Assembly: GCA_010645155.1 (NCBI GenBank)
Contig: CM021319.1
Coordinates: 4,718,218-4,782,217 of the forward strand
Reading direction: 5' to 3'
DNA from: Tigriopus japonicus
Lineage: Eukaryota; Arthropoda; Copepoda; Harpacticoida; Harpacticidae
DNA length: 64,000 bases
Numbering within the stretch: the stretch's first letter is position 1; each line of letters starts with the position of its first letter. The translations under genes were made by a program, and so were the position numbers. This document shows positions 50,556 to 61,840 of the stretch, piece after piece. The notes beneath the pieces were generated by a model that made no database searches, was not told where the DNA came from, and saw only the letters and a list, made by a program, of their open reading frames with translations.

Positions 50556-50869
50556 GGTTCTGTAAAGGCATTGTGCTCTGTGTTCAGACCCGCTTCAAGC
50601 GACCATTTCAATGGGAAGTGAGTGAATACTAGTAGTAGTGCTTGGAGACTCTCTAGATTTGGCCGGAGTCAAATTCGAACTCTCAACCCAAGTTTAGTTC
50701 GTCTGCCTCGAGCTTTTAGATCCAGCTCCCGCTCCTCGACGATCTGACGATCACTTCAAAGTCGTTGTCGTCATCATCATCATTATTTTGAACTGGATTT
50801 TTCGATAAAGGCCTTTATTTCTGAAAGCCTGTTCTCCTATTTCATCTCCATACGAATTCTAGTCGAAAG

Positions 50870-50982
50870 TGGCTTCCATCCAGAGAGTTGCAATTTGGCG
50901 GCAGGTCGTCGTGAACGAATCTCTTTGCCTCGTGTTCTGTATTCTATTCTAAATCCGGACGACATCAACCATTGAACTTAAG
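50870..50982 (+). other. Possible untranslated first exon of the poly-Q gene
   Basis: A strong donor (AAG|GTAAGC at 50982/50983) ends a stretch without a long open frame, and a strong acceptor (CTCATTTCAG|AAG, exon start 55966) lies 16 bp before the ATG of the next + strand gene. They could form a 5 kb 5' UTR intron. The left limit is arbitrary. Confidence 0.25.
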
Positions 50983-53236
50983 GTAAGCAATCAGAGACAG
51001 CCATCCATTCACAAATCCAGGTACCAACCAACCAACACAACAATCAACTTACAAGTACTTAGAAAGGAGCTTCACCTAATCGAACCAACGTAATGAACAA
51101 AAACTCGAGCTTTAGTATATTCTCAGTGGGCAGGAATTTAGGGAGTCTAATCACATTGGATTGTTCCTTGGCGCACCCACCTTCACCACTTTTCTTCACA
51201 TTTGCTCAATTTTTATGGCTTAGGAAAAATACATGGAGAAATCACGATCAAACTTGGGCCGATACAATGAGCAGGATGTCTCTCTCTAGCGATTGTGCAA
51301 GATTTGTTTGGCTCTTCAGTTGAACAATAAGTATGATGCTTGCGCCACTAGAAACTTGGACGTCGTGAAAAAACGTCGAGATGATGACTCCTGAATTGAA
51401 TTTGATAAAGTAAGAATGAAAAAGTAGACAAACGGCACGGCACACACGATAATAAAGTTTCATCCGAATGATGTAGTCACAAACTAGCTTTGGGGAAATC
51501 GTTCAACTTCAAGTTACGTAAGTTTTTTTTTACTAATGAACTTTTAAAGTCCCAAAAGATAATGTGCTTACAAAGATTACGGTCAGGTGATCTCGCAGTG
51601 ATTATTCGAAATTTGTCGTTGTTTGCAAAAACGTAATCCAAATTTTGAGATTGTTTGGAAAGCATCTTGCTATTCAAGGACGTTAGCTCAATCAAGACGG
51701 AAGTGTAAGGAAATGCTAATGTGGTGGTGTACGTACAAAGTTTGTCTTCAAGATGATGATTCGGACAACCCACTTCATTACACATGTTCGGGGGTTTAAA
51801 GAGTGTAGCGTCATCTCAATAGTGCCCTTTACGAGGCATCTTGGCGATGCAGGAAGTCCATTCATTCATGGTGAGGTTTATATGTAGCGCATTTTTCAAG
51901 ACTTCGGATTCTCATTCGCACATCTCGAACAGTTGCTGTTGGGATACCAAAAAGATGGCTTTTGCATGGTTTGATAGCTATCATCATTCTCATCAAATAG
52001 CAACAAAAGATCTTATAATCCAAGAGTCCTTGCTGGATAATTAAGAACAAAGCTAAACCACTGACCATATCTACGTGCGCTTATTCAGGTTAGTGCCAGA
52101 GCATGCCATGGTAGTTCAAACGAGTAGAATCCCTCGTCTTCCATATGAGGGATCCCAATCAAGGAAATACCCGTCAAAAAAAGAATCTCCAGTTTACCAA
52201 GGTGACCGCAGAGCATGTTTTATTCAAGAGGCAGAGATGTATTTAAAAAAACGTCGTATGCGGTTCTGAGTTTGGACAATTTTCTTATCCATCATCATCA
52301 TCGTTGCGAGTGACATGATCCTTGGTACGGACGGGCTTTATTGGGCACCATCTTAGAGCCCACTTGGTTTCGTGCTCCCATGTAATAAAACTGATTGTTC
52401 TTAGTAAGAATGGCGTTGAACAATGCAACGAAACGAAAGAAAGGGTTCCTTGGACGAACCACGCCCCACGTTACAAAAACACAAAATAATGACAGGACGT
52501 TATACACGTATGTACTGAGAAGAAAGTGGAAAAGAGCACTCATTAATTTTAGGATCAGACCCTAGGAAACCACCGCCCAACACCAGCGTGTAAAATTGCA
52601 CTTTGCTTAGGACATCATATTTTCGATGGGAACAGGGTGGAGCGAGCACTTTTCGCTCATGTTCCCTAGAGCCAACCGACCTTCATTCGAAAAAAGAACA
52701 AAAAAATCATGGCACACGCAATCTCATTTTCCCACGACTCCGGCGGTGTCATGATAAACAAGGTATACGGGGTATTTTTGGCAGAGGGGAAAATGGCTTT
52801 TGGCTAATTCGTCTGTCAACAAATGGGGGAACTAGATTTTCTAGGGGGAACCAGATCCCGACAGGAAAGTTAATGGTCAATATATGTGTGAGTTTTTGGT
52901 GTAGCAATAGCATCATGCATGCTCCTTCGGGCTCTTTTTTTGTTTTTGTTGGTATGGCTCCTCTTTCACCCTTGGCGGTGGTGGTGGTGATAGTGAACCC
53001 TGCCTGCCAACCGGATTTGGGTTTCTCTTCTTCTTTGTCTTGGATTTGTCATTTTATTTTCATCTCGAGCGTCATTCACGTCAGCTGAAGTCTTCTTCTT
53101 TGTCCTGCTTTGGGTTGATCGTGCAAGAACATACCGTTCGTTATAAACGTGGGATGTACCACGCAATAGTTACGTAGATCGAGGAGGACGCTGAGATCCC
53201 CAGAACCCCTATGACACTTGAGGGTTGAGATAAGTT

Positions 53237-53263
53237 GGTTGGCTGGCTGGCTGGCTGGCTGGC
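53237..53263. repeat. (GGCT)n microsatellite
   Basis: Five to six GGCT units in a row on the + strand. Confidence 0.9.
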
Positions 53264-55981
53264 TTGCTGACGCTTATCGTGCATGTGTGTCTGAACCTCA
53301 ATATCACACTACACTCACTTGGCAGCCCGTTTCAACTCGTGCATAGGAAAAAACCCGCAAGATCCGGATTGGAGAAAGGGAAAACAGATTTCTGCTCCCG
53401 GCCAAACGACAAATCCTGTTCAATGACGGAAAGGCGCTCAGTGTCACATGTTCAAGGATCTTGAAGCCATTGAGTTGGGCCTTGTGTGAATCCCCTTACT
53501 TGCCGTCAAGTTCCCCACTCTCAAACTTGTCAACCTTCGTCGGTCGTCTTTTGCTCTTGTCGTAGAAGCTGTTCTCCACTGAGAGGATGATGGTTTCAAA
53601 GCTGCCTTCCAATGTCTTGGGGACGTGAAATGAGAATTGTGGCCAGTCAACCAGCGGTGGCAAAAGTTAATTTCTCTTCTATTCTCGTCAAAGTTCCCAC
53701 ATCAAATCATTTGTGTTGAACGAAACCAAAAAAGTACCCACAAAGCTCTCTCACACACTAACAGGAGCAACTTTGTCTTTCTTTGGCTGTCGGCCATTGA
53801 CTCACTAACAACCAACCACTAACACTAAGCAAGTCACCGAACGATTCAACGTCTAGGAGATCAGCTTTGCTAAGAGAGTTCAGCTCGTTTTGACAACAGT
53901 ACACAAAGAGAATTGCAAGAATGTCTCAAGAAAGTAATTCAAACTTTTTGGCCAGAGTGTGCATTCATCAAGCGATATTTGGGACGGTTTCGATGAACCA
54001 GCTCAATTCAGTCTGACCTAAGACCCGGATCCTCGCATTTTTTTCGTCGACTTACGGTAGAACAATGAATTATGTGCCGATAATGATAGAGCAAGAGAAC
54101 GCCAGATGGAAACCTCTCTGAAGGTAGAGTAAATGTTGCATGAATCTTGATCTGAAAGAATGCAGCCATGATCTGTTTCCGTGTTTCTTAATTGCCTAAC
54201 TACTAAGGGAAAGAAAGGAATTGACGTCATTCGTGGAGGAAAAACAAAGCTACTAAATAACACGTAAATGGTTGGGCCAGCATCTAATGGAATATTTGTA
54301 TATTTGAAACCATCTAACAATCTAGCTCCAAACAAAGCTAACTTTTTGTACACCTTTATTGTATGACAAATACTGCACAAAAATGATTTGGTTTTAAAAG
54401 TGAAATTTGGTATTCAAAGAAGTGTCTTGACTGAGCAACGTAATGCGAACCGGAAATGATAGCTGAAAGCCAATGGCAGTCCACGTGAATATCTCATTTT
54501 GGTAAATAGACCATGAGCCCTCAACTGAGATATCAACTAAGAAATCGTTTGTAGCTTTTCATATCCCAATGTAAATAGGCCACTTGCTATACTACTATAT
54601 CAAAGTGACACTTGAACCAACCATGCGGTTTCATGAAAAGTAACTAGGGAGCCTTGTTTAAGCAGTCTTGGTCGGTTTTTATGCTGGAGTAGAGTAAACC
54701 AAACCGCAAATGTGTCTCTTTTGTTGCTGACCTTTTTGGCATTGGAATTCAGCTCACTATTCAACGTCCGTCCGCAGGGGATTGACTTTCTTTTTTGTTC
54801 GCTTCGAATACCTGTGTCTCCATTATCGACAGGTACAAAGTTCTCGTCAAAACGTTCGTAAAAAATATGCCATGCTTGAATAGCTGCAATACACTTCGTG
54901 GTCATTGGCAAAGTTTCACTTGGTGCCTGCAAATAACTTGAATATCCATCCTACTCAATGGCAAGCCTTTTTCTGATCTTGAAGCAACATCATCCGTAGG
55001 TTAGAAGAATTGATTACTTTTACGGACATGAGCTCCTACTGGCTTGTAACAGCAGGTGATGTTTTCCCATCTCTTTCTTTACGATGAAAACTAATGTTCC
55101 TAGAACCGAAGAGAGATGACGCGATTAGATTAACTTAAGCCAATCAAAGTCACACATTCGTACACTCGTCTTTTCTTGTCTTTCCGCCCTGTCAACAGAT
55201 TAAGAAAACCTTTTTTACATTCGCCAACAACGAACTCTTAGATTAGACATCAGCCATTTCATAACCAACCGGGTAGTAGTGCGTAGGGTGGAGGGCTTTC
55301 AAAACGTTGTCTTAGCTCATGTGGAACAGCAATATTGACATAAATGTTTGTTCTAATACTTTTCCAAAAGGAAACTCTACCCTCTCGTACCACCATGATT
55401 GTAGTAAGAACGTAGTTGTTCGTCGAATGCCTTTTAGCAAAGGAATGCTGGATTGCCTTTATTGGTAGCCATTGTGCTCTCAATAGATTTGGGTCTGATT
55501 GTGAATAACAAAAGGTCCAAGTATAGAACAGTTGGGCTCCCTCTTTCAGCATGATAATACAGTTTCTCGTGGAACATTTTCCATCGGCAAATCTCATCCT
55601 CAGGAACTTGTCTCAAGGCCTTTGTGTGGAAGGGAGTTGGCATTGGGTGTCTCAGATAGCCTGCTTTACATTGATCCTCGGCTTTCATCCTGGATTCCTT
55701 CTTCTTGTGTATGTACACATTCGAATATTGCTCTTGTGTTCATGGAGTCAAGAGGGAAACACTTAGGAAGGCCATTAGATGAGTCGTCAGATTTCCAAGA
55801 TATATTGCTAAACTGACAAAAGAAAGAGTTCGGTATTTCAATGGGCATTCTTGAAAGACAAGTTTGAAATTGCTTTCTGATTTACTGCCTCCGTTTTTCT
55901 GCCTTGGCTCTAGATAACTAGATCCGCACTACTTTAACTAACTCCTGCATCTCATCTCATTTCAGAAGCGAATTTTTCATC

Positions 55982-56863
55982 ATGAGGAACTCGACGACGA
56001 ACTTCCCCACTCCAAGAAACATTCTCGATCACATGAACAAATTGGTGGACATTGACATCGTGCCAGGGCATAAATATATATCCAATCGGCCCCCTAGAGC
56101 ATTACTCCCCGACGAACCGAAGGATGAAAGTGTTGAAGCCAAATGGGAGCATCTCCAATATTACGAGGAAAAACGATGGGTCCAGGAGCAGCAGCAGCAG
56201 CAACAACAACAACAAGAACATTACCCCCACATATCTAGCGAGCAGGACGAGCATCGGAAAAGTGCTGGATCAGATTCATCCTACAGTTCATTAGCTTCTT
56301 CTTCCTCGTCTAATTCCCAGAGTCCCTCATCTTCATCAACGGTCAACTACTCTCAATCTCAGGAGGCAGGCATGACACGAATGGGCTCGACCAAGGCCAG
56401 AATCAGGCAGATCAAAAGACAAAGCTGGCAGAAGATCAAGGAACAGTTCTCCACACTGAAGAGGGCGGGTGGAAGCGCCAATCCCATCACGAGAAATGGC
56501 ACTAATTTGCCACACCCTGTCAGCAGCATTTCCTACGGAGATTTCACCTCAATATCAACCGTTCCGAATGGAATGCCAGCGAATGCAAGTCCTGTGGTGG
56601 ATCCCATTTCGATTAAGCCTGTGGGAGGTGTGATCCCCAAGATACGATCGACAAAGTCCATGCAGAACCTGGAACAAATTACCAGAGACAGCTATTACAA
56701 CATCCGCGATGTCACGACAAATATTCGAGAAAAGTATCACTCCCGAGTGGAACTTAACAAGGGTCGACCCAAAACCGATTATCATGAGTTTTGGGACGAA
56801 GATAGCGACATGGATGAGGAGGACATTCGAAGGCAAACCTTGGAAATGGTAGGCCTCTATTGA
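55982..56863 (+). CDS. Unidentified poly-Q, Ser-rich protein
   Basis: A single coding exon of 293 residues, preceded by a good 3' splice site 16 bp before the ATG, so the 5' UTR is likely spliced. I do not recognise a family. Visible: PRNILDHMNKLVDIDIVPGH near the N-terminus, a run of 10 Gln coded by mixed CAG/CAA at about residues 69-78, a Ser-rich tract (about 95-120), a basic segment (TKARIRQIKRQSWQKIKEQF) that may be amphipathic, and KIRSTKSMQNLEQITRDSYY with NIRDVTTNIREKYHSRVEL, then an acidic C-terminus (FWDEDSDMDEEDIRRQ) with YHEFWDE. No signal peptide, TM or zinc finger. The hydrophilic, low-complexity make-up suggests a largely disordered intracellular adaptor. Conserved-looking islands rather than the Q tract argue it is a real gene. 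Confidence 0.7.
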   Translation: MRNSTTNFPTPRNILDHMNKLVDIDIVPGHKYISNRPPRALLPDEPKDESVEAKWEHLQYYEEKRWVQEQQQQQQQQQEHYPHISSEQDEHRKSAGSDSSYSSLASSSSSNSQSPSSSSTVNYSQSQEAGMTRMGSTKARIRQIKRQSWQKIKEQFSTLKRAGGSANPITRNGTNLPHPVSSISYGDFTSISTVPNGMPANASPVVDPISIKPVGGVIPKIRSTKSMQNLEQITRDSYYNIRDVTTNIREKYHSRVELNKGRPKTDYHEFWDEDSDMDEEDIRRQTLEMVGLY

Positions 56864-57243
56864 GAGGAACACCTTGGCAACAATCCAAACACGTACATTA
56901 TGTGTGGTGATCATTTGTATTTTTTGAGCAAGGAAGCAAAAAGAAGAAGGAAAAAGGGCACAGTATCCTTGAAAGTCAAAGAGACCGGTATCATTCAAAA
57001 CCAGCTAATCAATCTATCCCAGTTTGAGAATTCGTCTGATCCTTGCTTTGTACCTAGTCATCCGAAATCCAGTCGATGTTTTAACATGTGTTTCAGGCTT
57101 TGATGGGCTTTGAAGGATCAAGTGCCAAATAAAATAGAAATTTGAAACAATCCATAAACACCCATATCACACCATGGTTTGCCTCATGAATTCTTCACTT
57201 GTTTTCTGACATTGCGTTTTCTTTTTTTTTGTTTAGAATTGAA
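56864..57243. other. Short convergent intergenic gap
   Basis: The 3' flanks of the poly-Q gene (+) and the XK-related gene (-) meet here. An AATAAA at 57128-57133 (+) fits the poly-Q gene. Nothing else is seen. Confidence 0.5.
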
Positions 57244-60200
57244 CTAAAAGAGAGAGGCTCTCTGACTTCGGTCAGGCATCTTTCCACGGGGATGTAGTTT
57301 CAGATAATACACGGCACAAAAGACCATGCCAAGGAAAAAGAAGCAAGGAATCAGTGTCAAAGTGGTAATCTGGAACCACTCTTGAAGGTACCAAGCAGAC
57401 GACAGGTTGTCCTCGACCTGCAATTAAGAACCATGTTTGATTTGTCTGCCATCACGTGGATGTAAACACAAATTGGTGCTCAATGGCAAACGTACTCTCT
57501 TGTGGACCTCGATGTACCAGACAGTAATAAGAACCGAAGTCTCGACAAAGCATAATATGTAGTAAGCGCCGCTTTTGATCCGAGTAGGGCCCTCCTTGAC
57601 TGGAAAAAAGTCAAAAACGTAGACCCAAGCCACGACCACTTTGTAAACGAATTCCCCGACGGGATAGGTTTGGCTATCGGCACTTCCACAAAAATCTGTG
57701 CCCTAAACAGAACAGAGGAGTTACGAATCTTTCCGCCAGGTTGGCAATCAACTCCCAAAAGAACGAGTGGTGGGCTCCTTACCATCATGATTAACCAAAG
57801 TAGCATGACGAGGTAATGGAATCCAATAAAGAGAAACAGTTCGGCCTTGAACTGGCTGGCAAACAGGGCCATGGTGATCACGCGAGAGGCTACAATGAAG
57901 AACTTCCACAACAAGAAAAACACCGAGGCCAAGAAGCTCATGTTGGGCATCTCGTAATCCGCCATTCGAATTGCCTTTTGAAATGCCAACATAGAATTGG
58001 ACAGAGTGAACAGTGAAAAAAGAATGGAGACCAATTGCCACACGGCTGAAAATAGAAGTTGGAATTGGGTGATGATGAAGTTTGTCTGTGGATTGAACTT
58101 TAATAAAGAGGGAATTCGAAATTTAAAAAGAGACGACCGTCAAACTGGGTTTTAGTATTTCCTCGATTTGAGTGTCAATGGCAATGGAAAACAGAGTACA
58201 TACATAACAAGGACGGAGTAAAACATTAAACAATTTGGAAAAGTATGAGCCGAAACGAAGTCGTTATGCTTAATAAAAACTAAATATTTTTCTCCTTGTG
58301 CTGCATCAAGCATTATTTACTTCATAATGTCATGTATTGATTACTTTGCAAAAATTTCCTGGCGGCAACCAAGATGTCCCGGATAGAGATCTGTTCGAAG
58401 GTGATAGTTCAGATATTACTTTTGCGGCTATGTTAAGCAAGTATTAGTGTGGCGAAAGTAAAACTCAAAGTATAGGGCCTTTTTCTTGGAATATGGGTTT
58501 CACGTAAAATGATTCAAATTTCCATCATAGCACATACAGCAAACGACGTTCTTCGAATTCTAAAAGCATAGCTTATACGTAAATCTTATGCATTCCACTA
58601 TACTTCTTATTGGCCACTCCCAAAACTCGTTGCTTCAAGTATTTCTCCTGTTGTCCAGTATTTTCCTTAGAAAAAAATCCATGTTGAACAATGGCTCAAA
58701 TTTATCATCAGACAGCAAATTCCATTATGTTACAGATTGTGTCCATCCCATTCTTTGTAAGTGTTCAGTGTTTTGAGGTCTTTCTTATTTTGGCAGGGTT
58801 TTTGTTGGATCTTTTATGAAATTTCTTAAAGTATTTATGAAACGTATCGTTGTACTTGTTTAATAGGAATTGATTCAGTCTCGTCGAGCATAACAAGACT
58901 TCTCCAGATGCAATTGATTTTTGAAGGCTTTATTTTTCTATCTTTTGACCAAAATTGTACACATACCACAAATACCGTACAACCATAGAAAAACAATAGC
59001 TATTACGTATTTGAAGGGGTCAACTTCAAAAATCATTAGAGATATGCGTGTTATTTTTGATATTTGCTTACCAAGCAATATCCTTTCGATGTGCTTGGTG
59101 ACAGTTTAGGAAAAGTTTACCTGTGGATGTTTTGTCCAAATCATTTGAATGGCGTGCCCCCAGGATATAGATTTGCAAAATCAATTGAGGTCCATCTTGG
59201 ATGAATGCATCCATGAGGCCCAAATAGGAGGCATCTCGCTCGTGTTCAATCCTTCGGCGGTAAACAATCTCCAGCCGACGAGAATGGTAACGTCGTCGAT
59301 TGATGCAAAACGGGCCTTCAATATTGTTGGCGGGGTTGCCTTTCTTCACCTCTTGCATCTCTTGAACGCCAAAATAGAGAATGTAGCATTGTCTGCAACA
59401 GTAAGTATAAACTCGAGTATTATCATGAATCCTGGTTTTCCCATATTGGTGTACTTTTTTCTTGTTCTATTTCCTCTATTTTTGAGATAGAGAAACCTCC
59501 AGTCCTTTATTTTTACCTGACAATGGGTCCCAAGAGAAGGACATGAGAGATGATTAAAAGAGCCCTCTCGAGATTGGACACTTCTCTAGGATATGCATTT
59601 TCATCTTGGTGGTCCTGATGAAACCAAACAATACTGAAGATATTGACCAGAGCCAAAGGCAACACGATGAAGACCACGGTCAAGGCAAACCACCATTGAG
59701 TATCCTCTTCAATTCGGAGGTAATAAGCCACTGTGATGTCTGAGCCATAATCAAAGGCGTAGAAAAAGATGGCCACTAGACACTGGATGGCGGCGGTCCT
59801 TCCAAAGGGATGGAAAATATCGGCTTTTCGCATCTTCTGCTTGATCTATTCCGAGGAAGAAGCACAATAAAAGACTAATGTCGAATGGATTGCTGGACAA
59901 TGAACTATACAGTATACAGTCATGCAATTTCAAATGATGCAACGCGGAATTTCATCAACAAAAACAAACGAGTGTTACTTTTTTCCGTTAAGACATGTAG
60001 CGAAAGCCAATAAATTTTGTTTTCAAAGACATGTTCTTGGTTCTTAATCGCTCCATTGAAAAAAACTATTTCATGAATCTAAAACTTTAAAGGTTTTAAC
60101 TTTAAAGAATAAGCACAACTTGCTTGAGCTAATTGCTTCAAGCTCCCTTCAGGGATGGGCGCTAATCTAAGTATTGAAATGAATTCTGATCGAGGTCTGG

Positions 60201-61491
60201 AACTTCCGGAACTTCATGTAAAAACGTCAACTTAAGTGAAGTTTGGTTTAAAAAAAATGTTTTCCAGCTGATAATTTTTCAAAGGATCCAAAATTGCAAA
60301 ATTCCAATTGAACTCTTGCTCTTGCAATAATGCTAGCTCTATAAAGTGAAGACGTGATAAAATCGATTCTAGTCGATTATATTTCTTTATAATCAGTGAA
60401 AAGCATCCTCAAGATGTGTGATGGTGTGGCTCGCTTTTTGGCAAGAGAAAAGGGTATTCCTGTCTTCATCTGAAAAGGACGTAAGCTAGTCCAAGAAGCA
60501 CTGGAATCATGGAGTGGGAGGCTAGCAATGAGAATAATGATTTCCAGTGAGGGCAATTCAATTACGTTCTTCTGCAAATGAGACCTTGCATATGTTGACA
60601 AGAATACGTGTTTTAATTTTAAGCTCAATCGAACGTCGGAGACAAAAGTTATGCTCACTCAAAGTTCAGTGCAAATCCTACCGAGAATGAATGAACTAGC
60701 CCTTTTGTGGTAATCGTTTTACCACAAAAGGGCGAGTTCATTCATTCTATGCTCTCTTCAGCTCACTCCGGCATTCGATTGGGCTGAAATTTGAAATACG
60801 TGTTCTTCTCAATGCAAGCCAGGTCTCATTTGCAGAAGAACGCAAATGGTTCGTTTGTGCTGGAAATCATAATTCTCATTGCTAGCCTCCCACTCCATGA
60901 TTTCCGTGATTCTTGGTTAGTCATAACCTTGTGGCAAAATGCACTGTTTTGAGTAGAATCATCTGTTTGGAGTTGATTTTTAGCACTCGAGATTTTGACT
61001 TGTTAAAGGTATCTGATGTGATTTTGAAATATCTCTTCAAGTGCCTGATGAAGTTTCAAAACAATTGAAAGATCTGAAAACCTGGAATATTCCATTAAAA
61101 TCCTAAAACGTCTAAAACTGTAATTTCATTTTTACCACTAAATAAACCTTCAAATGACTTTTCAATGAAGAAACAATGCTTTTTTTTCAATTTGGCTCCA
61201 ATCTTGGATGGCCGAATTGCTGCTCATGCAAAGAAAACGTCTTTCGAGCTTTTGAAGTAGGAGTACTTTTGGTCCTACCTGTTGGGTCATGACATGGGCC
61301 CTTCTTCCAAAACTTTTCACACTGTCCTCCAAATGCACCCAACTCAGTTTGTGAGATTTCATAGGCCCTTCATGCCTGGATGCAACTTCATCGGGCTCAA
61401 AATTTTCGTTGATTAGTCCAGTTGGGGCGTGGGATGCCTGGACCAGCGATCCCGGGTCCACCAAGATTTCATTTCTAGTAGGATCACTCAT
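57244..61491 (-). CDS. XK-related protein (XKR family)
   Basis: XKR proteins are multi-pass membrane proteins; some vertebrate members are phospholipid scramblases. Six minus-strand exons (61491-61279, 59845-59517, 59392-59121, 58045-57783, 57702-57496, 57417-57244; phases 0,2,1,0,0) give 485 residues, within the family range. Signature segments: AFDYGSDITVAYYL in TM1, DASYLGLMDAFIQDGPQLIL followed by QIYIL, the central block WQLVSILFSLFTLSNSMLAF with QKAIR, RVITMALFAS, then VFDFFPVKEGPTRIKSGAYY and the last TMs. The N-terminal exon (MSDPTRNEILVDPGS) is hydrophilic; it is included because its phase-0 donor (CAG|GTAGGA) pairs with the acceptor at 59846, whose exon begins IKQKMRKADIF after an in-frame stop, and no other start would be needed. 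The ~1.4 kb intron between them contains a 435-bp foldback. Confidence 0.9.
60486..60920. repeat. Large foldback (inverted repeat) of about 435 bp
   Basis: Arms of about 210-225 bp (60486-60712 and 60717-60920) are diverged reverse complements around a 4-bp centre. Best blocks: ATGGAGTGGGAGGCTAGCAA against its complement near 60880-60900, TTCTTCTGCAAATGAGACC against its complement, and the central stem TGAATGAACTAGCCCTTTTG against its complement with one mismatch. No open frame. Lies in an XKR intron. Confidence 0.85.
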
Positions 61492-61840
61492 TTTGTACCC
61501 TAACTTCACAAGAAATCCATTGTCCAATTCAACATTCTCGTGTCAAAATCGAGCTTTTCTTATCAATTTATTATCGTTCCTCTCGAGGCCTAAATCTTGA
61601 CTTGATTACAATGTTTACAGAACTAAATTCATTTATGTCTTCATGATGCAGAAGGTATTATTAGTGTCAAAAAATGACGCTTGGTTAACTTCGTGCGTTA
61701 GGATAGGGCGGTGTTCAAATGATTATCATAAGCAATATACATACGTACAGCATATGTCGGAAAATATCTGTAGAATAAACGTATGTAGAAAAATTTGAAT
61801 GCATTGTGAAAGAATTTTCAAAAGTAGGAATTTCATGTTG
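61492..61840. promoter_or_regulatory. Gap between XKR 5' end and K+ channel 3' end
   Basis: 350 bp, AT-rich, with no exon. It should contain the XKR promoter and the K+ channel 3' UTR (both genes on minus). No TATA box stands out. Confidence 0.35.

Larger units (their letters stand above)
46435..55981. other. 9.5 kb non-coding region: repeats and probable 5' intron
   Basis: No coding exon is supported. Contents seen: a GTAC/GTAT run near 46922-46941, CT- and CACT-rich low complexity at 48795-48870, an inverted-repeat element (49006-49741), tetranucleotide arrays (CGTT, GATG) at 50397-50555, a GGCT array at 53237-53263 and a probable untranslated exon ending at 50982. Minus-strand frames at 52298-52543, 51477-51785 and 55259-55718 have no recognisable domain. 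Confidence 0.5.

Noticed and set aside
52298..52543. Minus-strand 81-residue frame with a signal-peptide-like start
   Set aside because: No in-phase continuation with good splice sites and no family match; hydrophobic starts occur by chance in AT-rich DNA.
55259..55718. Two overlapping minus-strand frames of 94 and 112 residues
   Set aside because: Different frames over the same bases, no motif, and they lie in the probable 5' intron of the poly-Q gene.
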